Assembly: GCF_000714815.1 (NCBI RefSeq)
Contig: NZ_JMIH01000016.1
Span: 124,001 to 188,000 of the forward strand
Reading direction: 5' to 3'
DNA length: 64,000 bases
DNA from: Anditalea andensis
GTDB lineage: Bacteria > Bacteroidota > Bacteroidia > Cytophagales > Cyclobacteriaceae
Part shown: positions 42,947-52,014 of the stretch, piece by piece
Numbering within the stretch: position 1 is the stretch's first letter
Layout of the letters: each line of letters starts with the position of its first letter
Notes under the pieces: model-generated
Database searches by the model: none
Told to the model about the DNA's origin: nothing
What the model saw: only the letters and a program-made list of their open reading frames with translations
Position numbers and translations under genes: made by a program

Positions 42947-44356
42947 TTAATAACCCGGGTTTTGTTCTAAATTGGAATTTATTTCCACTTCTCTGATAGG
43001 TATTCTGGCTAAAGTCCTAAAATCATCAAAGGGTATTGTTCTGGCTTCTTTGACAATACTCCTCCCAAGCCTTTTGAGATCAAAGGAACGGTGACCTTCA
43101 AAAGCAAATTCAACTCTTCTTTGGTGTAAAATTTCCTCTATTAATGCCTCTCCCTGCAGTGTGGAAACCTCCAATCCGGCTCGCGTTCTTATAAGATTTA
43201 AATCCTCCTGGGCTTCTCGGGTTCTCCCCAACCGGGCATATGCTTCAGCTCTGTTCAGGTATATTTCAGATATTCTGATCACAGGTACATTATCAAGATT
43301 ATTGATCCCACTTCTGCTAAAGAATTTCGTCATTTCATTTTCATTCCTATTATCACCCAGGCCTTTCCAAATGAGTTCTTTTCTTATGTCATCCTCATCA
43401 TATGCTCCGTAAAGAGCATCACTCACTACAGCTAATCCCTGGGAAGTGGCGGTAGTAGCCGATCCGTCAAACCTAGTGGTAAATGTAGCCCTCAAAGATT
43501 CATTCTGGCCCACATTTTCATCCGTCATAAATACTACCTCAAACATTGACTCTGGGTGTACCTCCCTTCTCCAGGAACTTATATAATCATTATTTGACTG
43601 AAATGAACCTACTCCGGAAGAAAGGGCTTTCTCGGCCTCCAAAATAGTCCGTTCATAATCGCCGTTATACAAAGCCACCCGGGTAAATAGTGCAGCGGCA
43701 GCACCAGCTGTGGCATAATGGGGAGCTCTGGCATTGGAACCACTCTGTAGAAGCTGCTGAGAACGCTCTAGGTTCTCATAGATGTACCCATATACTTCCT
43801 CAATGCTCGCCCTTCCTTCAAGTACAATTTCATTTGTAGCCCTTATCCCATTAATCAACAAAGGAACACCTCCTCTATTAGATGCTTCTATTATCGCAGT
43901 GGGGTCATAGGCATAGGCCCTCATTAAATTATGGTAATACAGCCCCAATAAGAACCTCAATTCGCCTTCTATTTGATTTTTGAATTCAGCTGATGTAGAT
44001 ATCTCACCCAAAGCTCTAATTATCAAATTAGCTTCATTAATAGCATAATAAGATGACTGCCAAATAGATAAATGAGCACCTGCCTGGTTATTGGCCTCTG
44101 CCACTAGTCTGATACCTGTACCAGCTGGTGTAGAATTATCTGATAGGACTTCAGGTATAGCGATCATATCCCTTCCATATTGGCTTACCAATCGTAACCT
44201 GGAATAAACAGAGTTGGTAGCCGCTTGGATGGCTTCCGGGCTATTTAATGCATCATTTGCATCTATAGACTGCCTGGGATCTACTGAAACCAGACTTTCA
44301 CAACTGGTATAAACAGTCAAAAATAATAGTGAATATATATATATGATTTTTTTCAT
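42947..44356 (-). CDS. SusD/RagB family nutrient-binding lipoprotein
   Basis: The 469-residue surface lipoprotein has a lipobox (YTSC, Cys19) followed by DPRQSIDANDALNSPEAIQA, the usual SusD start. A TPR-like helical core and the C-terminal RagB block (RISEIYLNRAEAYARLGR, LNLIRTRAG, EEILHQRRVEFAFEGHRSFDLKR) follow. It caps the SusC channel 11 bases upstream on the message and captures the oligomeric substrate. Its neighbours suggest a peptide or N-acyl-amino-acid ligand rather than a simple glycan. Confidence 0.93.
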   Translation of the reverse strand: MKKIIYIYSLLFLTVYTSCESLVSVDPRQSIDANDALNSPEAIQAATNSVYSRLRLVSQYGRDMIAIPEVLSDNSTPAGTGIRLVAEANNQAGAHLSIWQSSYYAINEANLIIRALGEISTSAEFKNQIEGELRFLLGLYYHNLMRAYAYDPTAIIEASNRGGVPLLINGIRATNEIVLEGRASIEEVYGYIYENLERSQQLLQSGSNARAPHYATAGAAAALFTRVALYNGDYERTILEAEKALSSGVGSFQSNNDYISSWRREVHPESMFEVVFMTDENVGQNESLRATFTTRFDGSATTATSQGLAVVSDALYGAYDEDDIRKELIWKGLGDNRNENEMTKFFSRSGINNLDNVPVIRISEIYLNRAEAYARLGRTREAQEDLNLIRTRAGLEVSTLQGEALIEEILHQRRVEFAFEGHRSFDLKRLGRSIVKEARTIPFDDFRTLARIPIREVEINSNLEQNPGY

Positions 44357-44367
44357 TTTATTCTGAT

Positions 44368-47300
44368 TTAAAATCCTAATTGTACTCCAAACGTATAACT
44401 TCGGGTCTGCGGAACCACACCCTGATTATTGGTAAATGTGCTACCATCCGAATAAAACTCTGGGTCATATCCAGTCCATTCTGTCCAGGTCAAAAGGTTC
44501 ATTGCTTGGGCATAAATCCTGGCATTGGTAAGTCCGATCCTTCCTAATAGTCTAGGGTTAACATTATAGCCTAAAGTAATCTGTTTTAGCCTGATAAAGG
44601 ATGCGTCTTCCAGAAAACGGCTGGAGCTTCTCAGATAGGAATCCCCGTTAGTTTCAGCTAGACCTTGTATAGGTCGCGGATGTGGGGTTATTTGACCTGG
44701 TGTGGTCCATCTTTCGAGATAAACCCTTTCCAAAGAATTTCTTACGTTATTCCCGTTTTGATACCACCCAAAATTAGCCTGGTTATAATATTCTCTACCC
44801 ATATCATAGGTGAAAAATATATCCAGTGTTAATGATTTATAGGTAAAATTATTGCTCCACCCTCCAAAGTAATCTGAAAGTTCACTTCCAAATGCAATAT
44901 AATCTGATGGATTAAGCGGATTGTAAGTAATGTTTTGATTGGCATCAAACCACATCGGCCTGCCTGTGGCAGAATTTACGCCCGCATATTGAGCTTCAAA
45001 ATTGGTATTTAAAGGATAACCTACCCTAACAGATTGATTACCGGGAAGTACCTGAAGACCGTCAAATAGTTGGGTAACTTCATTATCCAAAAATGTAATA
45101 TTAAAGCTGGTATTCCATAGAAAGTCTTGAGAACGTATGATATCCGAAGAGATCTGAAATTCTATCCCTTTGTTCACTACCTCTCCTATATTATTGGTAA
45201 TATTTCCATAACCACTGATCCATGGAAGTGGCTGATTCAGCAGTAGGTTGGAACTGGTCCTATGGAAAACATCTACTGAACCGAATATCCTCCTCTCGAA
45301 AAATGAATAATCCACGCCCAAATTGGAAGATACATTTCTTTCCCAACCCAGGTTTACGTTTGCTACACCGCTGGGCTGTATCCCTGGATTTCCCCCATAG
45401 TTACCCGTACCACCATATAGCCCTCGGGAAGCAAAATTCCCTACCTGATCATTACCAGTTTCTCCATAACCATATCTTATTTTTAATTGATCAATACTGC
45501 TGTTATCGATTAAAAATGATTCTTGGGAAATATCCCATCCCGCGGATATAGCCGGAAAAAACCCAAACTTATTATCTGCACCAAACCTGGAAGAACCATC
45601 ATACCTGGCGGTAGCACTGATAAAATATTTTTTCTGAAAATCGTAATTGGCCTGACCAAAGATGCCAAATCTTCTAAAACCTGTCCATGTGCCAAACACA
45701 GTAAGCGGAGTAGATGCAGAAGACATGTTTCTAAACTGGTGGGTGGGAAACCCTTCTGCGGTACCTCCCTGTCGCTCACGGGTATCACTTCTATATTCGA
45801 CTCCTCCCAAAGCTGAAAAGCTATGGCCCCCGTCAAAACTGGTATTATAATTTAAGGTTTGATTGGTGATAAAATTGGTGTTCTGTATATTATCTGCCTG
45901 TAAAAAACCCTGCCTGCCAAAACCTCCTTCTGTACGTGGGTCTATATAAAATTCAGAAGTAATCAGTCTAAAATCAATTCCATAAAAAGATTTAAACACT
46001 AAATTATCCAAAATTCTATAATTAGCGGTAAAACTTCCGATGGCAGATTTACTCCTGGATTGGGCAGTGTTAAGTTCTGCCGTATGGACAGGGTTATACC
46101 TCAAGGTGCCGGGCAATCCTCCCAGAGGTGCATTATAAGACCCGTCCTCTAAATAAAAGGGTTCTGTAGGGACGATCATAGGAGAGGCAAATTGAGGTGC
46201 TGCGAATAAGCCTGTAGTACCTACCCCATCATTTCCATTTTGTACAATTGAACTAAGATTGGCACTCATCTCCAAAGTGAGTCTTTCATTAGCCCTATGC
46301 GTAATGCCCATCCTAGCAGTAGCTCTCTGGAAATCTATGGCCACTACATTGCCTTCATGGAAATTGTAAGAGCCGGACATGATAAAACTGGTCCTGTCAT
46401 TGCCCCCTGAAGCAGAAAGTTCTATATTATCCACCACGCCGGTTTTAAACCCTATGTCCTGCCAATCATAAGTGGGTAGATTGGCTATCTGTTCGTCTGA
46501 AAGATCGGTAGGAAGGCGAAGCTGGTCCAATACACCACTACGAATATTTTCAGCGGTACGGGTAGGATACCTATTGGTCATGGCTTCTATCCTGGCATTG
46601 ATAAATTGCTGTGAATTCATCATTTGAACCTTAGGCATCGGTTCAGTTATTCCCTTGTAATAGTTCAGTGAAAATTTAGTTTTACCGGCAGTACCTTTTT
46701 TAGTGGTAATGAGAACCACACCATTGGCTGCTTGGGCGCCATATATAGATGCCGCAGCAGCATCTTTTAATACTTCCATTGATTCAATATCATTGGGATT
46801 TAAAAAAGCAAGGGGATTGTTTTCTGTCCTGTTAGTACCCACACTTTCAGCGTTGATTTGAACCCCATCCACTATATACAGTGGTTGATTACCTGCTGTG
46901 ATGGATCCCTGACCTCTGATATTGATATTAACCTGACCTCCTGGCACACCGCTTCCGGATTGGACCAAGACTCCTGCGGCCCTTCCCTGCAGTGCCTTAT
47001 CAAAGGACTGGACGGGTAAATTTTCAATTTCATTTCCTGATACCTGGGCTATGGCCCCTGTAATGGCCCTTTTTTCCTGAACCCCATATCCAGTAATGAC
47101 AAATTCGTTAAGGTCCGAAACCAACGGGGTTAAGGTGACATTGATGACGGCTTGATTGGCCAGAGTAACTTCCTCTTTCCTGTACCCCATAAAGGTAAAT
47201 ACCAATGTAGCATTATCTGGTGCATCTATAGCATATCTACCATCTATATCTGTCACAGTACCGATGGTACTACGCCGTACCATTACCGTGACCCCTGGTA

Positions 47301-47769
47301 AGGGTTCTCCGGTTTCATCTATGACGGTACCTGTTATTATCCGCTGCCTTTTATCCTCAGGATTAATTTGATTTGCTCCATTTCCTATCTGTGAAGCCTG
47401 TTTAGAGATAGCAATTTGCCTACCTATCATCCTGTAGGAAAGTAGCCTCTCACCTAAGATGTTTTCTAAAACTGAAGAAATCGCTACATCATTTACCTCT
47501 AGGTTGATTTTTTTCCCCTGATGGGATCGTAGGATTTCATCCTGATAGAAAACCAAAAAATTGGTTTTGTTTTCTATTTCTGCAAACAAATCAAACAATG
47601 TTCCCTCTACTATTTTAAGACTTATTTTGTTATCCTGAGAATAGGATTTTGCAGAAACTCCCAATATCCCCAAATAAAGGATCAGAACAGTAAGCTTCAT
47701 GGTTAAAAACATTTTGCACCTTGACCCATTACTTATTTTAGGGTAAGGTTTTTGATAGAATTTTTTCAT
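44368..47769 (-). CDS. SusC/RagA TonB-linked outer-membrane transporter with STN signalling domain
   Basis: The product of about 1,130 residues (ATG at 47769 preferred; an in-frame ATG lies nine codons upstream) has a signal peptide ending near SAKSYSQ. An STN domain follows (ISLKIVEGTLFDLFAEIENK, about 45-115), then a CarboxypepD_reg domain (GTVIDETGEPLPGVTVMVRR), a TonB box and plug (VITGYGVQEKRAITGAIAQV, LYIVDGVQI, DAAAASIYG), and a 22-strand barrel ending in SYTFGVQLGF. The STN domain contacts FecR, so ligand binding should activate the ECF factor and induce the locus. Confidence 0.95.
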   Translation of the reverse strand: MKKFYQKPYPKISNGSRCKMFLTMKLTVLILYLGILGVSAKSYSQDNKISLKIVEGTLFDLFAEIENKTNFLVFYQDEILRSHQGKKINLEVNDVAISSVLENILGERLLSYRMIGRQIAISKQASQIGNGANQINPEDKRQRIITGTVIDETGEPLPGVTVMVRRSTIGTVTDIDGRYAIDAPDNATLVFTFMGYRKEEVTLANQAVINVTLTPLVSDLNEFVITGYGVQEKRAITGAIAQVSGNEIENLPVQSFDKALQGRAAGVLVQSGSGVPGGQVNINIRGQGSITAGNQPLYIVDGVQINAESVGTNRTENNPLAFLNPNDIESMEVLKDAAAASIYGAQAANGVVLITTKKGTAGKTKFSLNYYKGITEPMPKVQMMNSQQFINARIEAMTNRYPTRTAENIRSGVLDQLRLPTDLSDEQIANLPTYDWQDIGFKTGVVDNIELSASGGNDRTSFIMSGSYNFHEGNVVAIDFQRATARMGITHRANERLTLEMSANLSSIVQNGNDGVGTTGLFAAPQFASPMIVPTEPFYLEDGSYNAPLGGLPGTLRYNPVHTAELNTAQSRSKSAIGSFTANYRILDNLVFKSFYGIDFRLITSEFYIDPRTEGGFGRQGFLQADNIQNTNFITNQTLNYNTSFDGGHSFSALGGVEYRSDTRERQGGTAEGFPTHQFRNMSSASTPLTVFGTWTGFRRFGIFGQANYDFQKKYFISATARYDGSSRFGADNKFGFFPAISAGWDISQESFLIDNSSIDQLKIRYGYGETGNDQVGNFASRGLYGGTGNYGGNPGIQPSGVANVNLGWERNVSSNLGVDYSFFERRIFGSVDVFHRTSSNLLLNQPLPWISGYGNITNNIGEVVNKGIEFQISSDIIRSQDFLWNTSFNITFLDNEVTQLFDGLQVLPGNQSVRVGYPLNTNFEAQYAGVNSATGRPMWFDANQNITYNPLNPSDYIAFGSELSDYFGGWSNNFTYKSLTLDIFFTYDMGREYYNQANFGWYQNGNNVRNSLERVYLERWTTPGQITPHPRPIQGLAETNGDSYLRSSSRFLEDASFIRLKQITLGYNVNPRLLGRIGLTNARIYAQAMNLLTWTEWTGYDPEFYSDGSTFTNNQGVVPQTRSYTFGVQLGF

Positions 47770-47837
47770 AAATTGGTATTGACTTGTGTTGAACATAAGT
47801 TAATTCCCTTCACTGCCGGTTAGAGAGTCAGGAAGGT

Positions 47838-47871
47838 CATACGGGGAGGTGTTGGCGCACTTTCCCGTATG
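47838..47871 (-). other. hairpin between fecR and susC
   Basis: CATACGGG (47838-47845) and CCCGTATG (47864-47871) form a perfect 8-bp stem, with an internal GTG/CAC pairing in the loop. It sits in the 120-base gap between the FecR stop and the SusC start and may tune the ratio of regulator to transporter mRNA. Confidence 0.5.
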
Positions 47872-47889
47872 TTGGTTTATATTATAGCA

Positions 47890-48966
47890 TTATTTTCTAT
47901 CCAGGATAAACCTCCTTTCATATTTGGAATAAGTAAGTGCAGAAGTAGAGCAGATAATATTGATTACCTCCTCGATGTCCTGTTTTAAATCCAGTTTTCC
48001 CGTAAAAGTTTGGGCCAGGATGGCCTGATCTTTTATGCTGATTTTTATATCATAGTACTTTTCCAGTTTCCCTATTATGTGCTGTAACTTATTATTGTTA
48101 AATTTCATATATCCTTCCTTCCAGGAAACATAATATTCAATATCCACCTTTTTTATATTCACAGTATGGTCGACAGTATTGAGAATTGCCCTTTCGCCAG
48201 GCTTTAAAAGTTGGGATTTGTTAAAAAAAGCCTTTTTGCTAGTACTAAATGCTATACTGCCATGGACTAACACGGTAGATATTTTATCATCATTGCCATA
48301 AGCACTGACGTTAAAGCCCGTCCCCAATACACTGACATCCATTGCTTTGGTTTTCACTATAAATGGTTTAGAAGCATCTTCATGTATTTCAAAATAAGCC
48401 TCCCCATCTAGAAAAACCTCCCGCTTATTATCTGAGAATACTGCTGGGTAGATTAATTTAGAGCCTGAATTGATCCATACACGAGACCCATCCTCGAGTA
48501 CTATATTTGATCGTTTGCCATATGGGACGATTAAGGAATTTATAGCATTAGCCTTTTCATTAGATTTATTATTGATAGACATTTCCCCATTGCTATAATA
48601 GCGTATCTGAGATTCATCTTCATCTATAAATATGGGTTCTTCATCTGAGAAGATTAGCTGCGTCTGCTGTAGTCCGTCTATAGAAAACTGTTCTGCCAAT
48701 GCTTCCAACGAATCACCAGAATAACTGGGATAAAATATCCAAATGGATGAAGCGATAAGTATGCATACAGATGCTGCTATGCTGAGCGGAATGAGCTTCC
48801 TATGTTTATTGCTCTTGTTTAATGTTTTTTCAATCCTTTGCCAGGTTTTATCATGACTGGTTTGAACCTGTTTTTCTGTCAGTGGATGTTTAAATAAGTC
48901 CAAAAAGTAGTCTTTATACCTCCCAAAGTTGGGTTCCCTGTCTGAATGATTTGGGTCTATGGCCAT
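47890..48966 (-). CDS. FecR-family anti-sigma factor / sigma regulator
   Basis: The 358-residue inner-membrane protein has a cytoplasmic N-terminal part. One membrane helix (about 80-99, LIPLSIAASVCILIASSIWI) precedes the FecR domain in the periplasm (SLIVPYGKRSNIVLEDGSRV, INSGSKLIYPAVF, REVFLDGEAYFEI). A C-terminal DUF4974/STN-like domain (FNNNKLQHIIGKLEKYYDI) ends the protein. It relays the SusC signal to the ECF sigma factor coded 209 bases upstream. Confidence 0.93.
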   Translation of the reverse strand: MAIDPNHSDREPNFGRYKDYFLDLFKHPLTEKQVQTSHDKTWQRIEKTLNKSNKHRKLIPLSIAASVCILIASSIWIFYPSYSGDSLEALAEQFSIDGLQQTQLIFSDEEPIFIDEDESQIRYYSNGEMSINNKSNEKANAINSLIVPYGKRSNIVLEDGSRVWINSGSKLIYPAVFSDNKREVFLDGEAYFEIHEDASKPFIVKTKAMDVSVLGTGFNVSAYGNDDKISTVLVHGSIAFSTSKKAFFNKSQLLKPGERAILNTVDHTVNIKKVDIEYYVSWKEGYMKFNNNKLQHIIGKLEKYYDIKISIKDQAILAQTFTGKLDLKQDIEEVINIICSTSALTYSKYERRFILDRK

Positions 48967-49175
48967 TTATATGCTGTTTATTAACCTCTATAATATAAGA
49001 GAGTACGCTTATGGCATTATGTAGACACTGATTTAAAAAAAAAATGAAATAATTTTTTCAATAATTTAGCTGATTGATTTACAGCTATTCATAAGTGCAA
49101 ATCCAGAATTCTATAGTAATCCTATTGAAATGTTTCTGCTGCTTAAAATGAGCAGATGCCTAAAGCGAATTTACT

Positions 49176-49829
49176 TTATAAGTTAAGTAGAATAAAAAAA
49201 CCACCAATAATATAGAATATGGCATTTTTCAATCCAGACATTTCTACATTAGGCAAAGTATCCAACCCTAAAAACTGTAATTTACTTCTTAATATCTTTA
49301 TGGATCTATATAATAATGTCCTGCTCGATGATGGCGATATAGACATTACTTTAGCAATTTCTTCATAGCTTAAATTTTGAACAAACCTCAAATACATGAT
49401 TTCTTTTTGATGTTCGGTGAGAGCGTTAAATTCATTTTTTAAGGCCAATAAGACCTGCTCTTCGGTATCCTTTCTTATCAAAAATACTTCACTGCTATCC
49501 GTCGAAAAAGATGGATGGTCAAGCTCGTTCAGATTATCGATATCTACGGTCACCTTTCGGCTGCTTAACTTTACTAACCGTCTTCTAAGACATGAAAACA
49601 GGTAAAACTTTATATTAACATTAGGTGCTAGATTTTTTCTATATTGATATATGTCTACAAATACATCATGAATGGCATCTTCTACCCAATCTGATTTATC
49701 ACAGATATATAGACCATATGCTAAAAGGTTTTTGAACTGCATTTCATAGAGAGAACGTAAAGCTGTTCTATCGCCGGTTTTAATTTTCTCCCATAGTAAA
49801 CTATTACCATCATCATTATTTTTTGTCAT
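49176..49829 (-). CDS. ECF-type RNA polymerase sigma factor
   Basis: The 217-residue sigma-70 family protein has region 2 (LRSLYEMQFKNLLAYGLYIC, VEDAIHDVFVDIYQYR) and region 4 (LTEHQKEIMYLRFVQNLSYEEIAKVM and the SRTLLYRSIKIL helix), as in Bacteroidota FecI-like factors. It should direct transcription of the susC operon when released by FecR. The last 16 residues (AIFYIIGGFFILLNL) are a hydrophobic tail, which could place the factor at the membrane. Confidence 0.92.
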   Translation of the reverse strand: MTKNNDDGNSLLWEKIKTGDRTALRSLYEMQFKNLLAYGLYICDKSDWVEDAIHDVFVDIYQYRKNLAPNVNIKFYLFSCLRRRLVKLSSRKVTVDIDNLNELDHPSFSTDSSEVFLIRKDTEEQVLLALKNEFNALTEHQKEIMYLRFVQNLSYEEIAKVMSISPSSSRTLLYRSIKILRSKLQFLGLDTLPNVEMSGLKNAIFYIIGGFFILLNL

Positions 49830-49984
49830 TCCATATATTCTTGATTGTACCCCTATGTTTGTTAATAATTCGAAAAGCGTATGAATCAGTAATAAAAAGT
49901 ATCTGTAAATTTAACATTTGCCAACAAAATATCAAGGAAAATTAACAATACCTTAAAAAAAAATATAAGGGAACTATCAAAGAA

Positions 49985-50015
49985 AAAGCCATCTAATCTT
50001 TCGGATATAGATGGC
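49985..50015 (-). terminator. terminator after the hexosaminidase gene
   Basis: On the minus strand GCCATCTA and TAGATGGC form an 8-bp stem with a 12-base loop, followed by TTTTTCTTT. It lies 27 bases after the stop codon. Confidence 0.8.
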
Positions 50016-50042
50016 CTAGGCACTGTTTGGTTTATGGTAGAA

Positions 50043-51650
50043 TTATTGTAACCGTGGCGACTTATAATAGTTGATGCCCATTATATCCCACCTTTTGGTA
50101 TGCTGTATAAGTCTGGTTTTATAGCTTTCCCAGTTACGCAAAGAAGTTTTGGTCCACCCAATCTCCGCTATAGCAGTGATTCTGGGAAATACCATATATT
50201 CCAGTTCCTCCCTATTGGTAATGGTTTCAGTCCATAATGGTGCCTCTACCCCGATAATCTGTTCTTTGGAGATGCCCTCTACCAGGGTGGTTGGCTCCCA
50301 ATTGTAGGCATCATCTATCTCTATATAGGCAGCCCAATGCAAGCCTAGCTGTGTAGTGGTATCATACTGCATATCCAAATAAGCATTGGTAGAGGGTGAC
50401 ATCAATATCTGGGCTCCCTGATCAGCGGCTTTTCTCGCGTTTTCTGATTTTGCCCAATATTGGGCGACACTTGATGGCTCCAATCTGGCATGGGCTACTT
50501 CATCCCATCCTATTGTTTTCTTTCCAAATTTGCCTACTATATGCTGAGCCCGCTCTATAAAAGGTATATAATCTTCCATATTAGTCACATGTGATTCATC
50601 CCCACCAATATGAATATATGGACCGGGAGTTATAGCAGACAACTCGCGAATGACATCTTCGACAAATTGATAAGTAATGTCTTTTTTAGTATCAAGGGTA
50701 CTGAAACCTACCTTCATACCTGTATACAGATGTGTGGCATCTTCATCATCCTTTATTCCCATTGCTCTTCGGTCTACCTTTTGTATACCATCTTCAGGTA
50801 CCGTAATTCCCGGATTCAAAATACCGTATGCTGCCAAGGCAGAATTGGTATGACCCGGCATGTCTATTTCAGGTATAATGGTGATGAACCTGGTCTGGGC
50901 ATAGGCTACTATATCTTTATATTCCTCCTGCGTATAAAAGCCTCCTTTTCCTCCGCCCACAGCTGTAGCGCCGCCTACAGTTGTCAATAATGGCCAGGAT
51001 TTTATCTCTATTCTCCAGCCCTGATCATCCGATAAATGAAGGTGTAGCTTGTTGATCTTATATTTAGCAATCTGATCTATAAAATGTTTTACGTCTTCAA
51101 CTGAGAAAAAATGCCGGGCCACATCTAACATCGCTCCCCTATATCCATACTCAGGAGCGTCTTCTATGGTTCCCGTCGGTATGACCCACTTCTTCTTTCC
51201 TGAAGTCTTTCCACGCTCTATATCACTAGGCATAATCTGTCTCAAAGTCTGTACGCCATTAAAAAGCCCGGAAGATGTGGAGGCTATAATGTTGATATGG
51301 TTATCGTCTATATCTAAGGTATAACCATCAACTGGTATGCCCGAAGAAGCGTCTATTTTAAAATAAATAACATTATTCCTTGCCCTCTTATCACTGCTTC
51401 TTTGCAAAGTAAATCCTGTAGATCTTTTGATAAGCTGTTGAAAAAATCCTACTGCATAATCTATCCTTTCCTCGTTTCCGTCAACCACTATTTTGGTCTT
51501 GTTGTCTATTTGGAAAGTGCCTCCTTTACCAATAACAGATCTCGGTTGTGGAATTATAGCGTGTTGGTCCAAATTGACTATAGGTTCTGACCCATATGCA
51601 ACATTCACAAAAATGATATTTATGATCAATAATAGCTTTCTGAAAATCAT
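50043..51650 (-). CDS. GH20 beta-N-acetylhexosaminidase
   Basis: The 535-residue exported glycosidase removes terminal N-acetylglucosamine or N-acetylgalactosamine with substrate-assisted catalysis. A signal peptide (about 1-20) precedes the GH20b domain (HAIIPQPRSVIG). The catalytic barrel begins at RGAMLDVARHFFS and has the Asp351-Glu352 pair in HIGGDESHV, HLSDDQGWRIE, and the Trp in WTETITNREELEYMVFPR. It is a separate unit with its own terminator, upstream of the sigma factor. It would suit trimming of peptidoglycan or chitin fragments. Confidence 0.92.
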   Translation of the reverse strand: MIFRKLLLIINIIFVNVAYGSEPIVNLDQHAIIPQPRSVIGKGGTFQIDNKTKIVVDGNEERIDYAVGFFQQLIKRSTGFTLQRSSDKRARNNVIYFKIDASSGIPVDGYTLDIDDNHINIIASTSSGLFNGVQTLRQIMPSDIERGKTSGKKKWVIPTGTIEDAPEYGYRGAMLDVARHFFSVEDVKHFIDQIAKYKINKLHLHLSDDQGWRIEIKSWPLLTTVGGATAVGGGKGGFYTQEEYKDIVAYAQTRFITIIPEIDMPGHTNSALAAYGILNPGITVPEDGIQKVDRRAMGIKDDEDATHLYTGMKVGFSTLDTKKDITYQFVEDVIRELSAITPGPYIHIGGDESHVTNMEDYIPFIERAQHIVGKFGKKTIGWDEVAHARLEPSSVAQYWAKSENARKAADQGAQILMSPSTNAYLDMQYDTTTQLGLHWAAYIEIDDAYNWEPTTLVEGISKEQIIGVEAPLWTETITNREELEYMVFPRITAIAEIGWTKTSLRNWESYKTRLIQHTKRWDIMGINYYKSPRLQ

Positions 51651-51766
51651 AGGAATAAAATTTACCTAAACTTAGACAAAAAATTTATTAAATAATCTAT
51701 CATTCATAAAAAGTTTTAAACAACTTTACATAACTGAAGATGATCTCTATCTAAAAGGTATTATTT

Positions 51767-51850
51767 ATGTTGAATAAAATATATGAAATCGCCGCATGGG
51801 TAAAAGCTTACATAATGGGATGGTTATCGGCCAAAGCGGAATCACTCTGA
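51767..51850 (+). CDS. possible small protein of 27 residues
   Basis: From ATG at 51767 to TGA at 51848-51850 the frame encodes MLNKIYEIAAWVKAYIMGWL followed by SAKAESL. An AAAAGG sequence lies at an eight-base spacing upstream, unusual in this ribosome-binding-site-poor genome. A perfect palindrome followed by T-rich DNA comes 20 bases after the stop. The peptide could form an amphipathic helix with two Trp. Start signal, frame and terminator together make a gene plausible, but so short a frame can occur by chance. Confidence 0.35.
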   Translation: MLNKIYEIAAWVKAYIMGWLSAKAESL

Positions 51851-51870
51851 CCTTTAGAAAACAAAATATC

Positions 51871-51893
51871 AACAGATGATATCATCTGTTTTA
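51871..51893 (+). terminator. perfect 20-base palindrome, likely terminator
   Basis: AACAGATGAT is followed directly by its reverse complement ATCATCTGTT and then TTATA. The folded stem (about 8 bp with a small loop) would end a transcript from the small frame at 51767, or it could be a protein-binding site for the downstream ABC operon. Confidence 0.5.
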
Positions 51894-52014
51894 TAGGCCT
51901 ATTGATTTAATAGTAGATAAATCAATATATTTCCGGTGACACCCTTAAAACCATTTGTTTTTAAAAATTATACCTATATTTTTGCAACAAAATTGCAAAC
52001 CCTTTTTTTACGTT

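Noticed and set aside
45510-45836. Long open frames on other frames inside susC, parE-like and helicase genes
   Set aside because: They lie wholly inside strongly supported coding regions, lack family motifs and ribosome-binding sites, and follow from codon composition.
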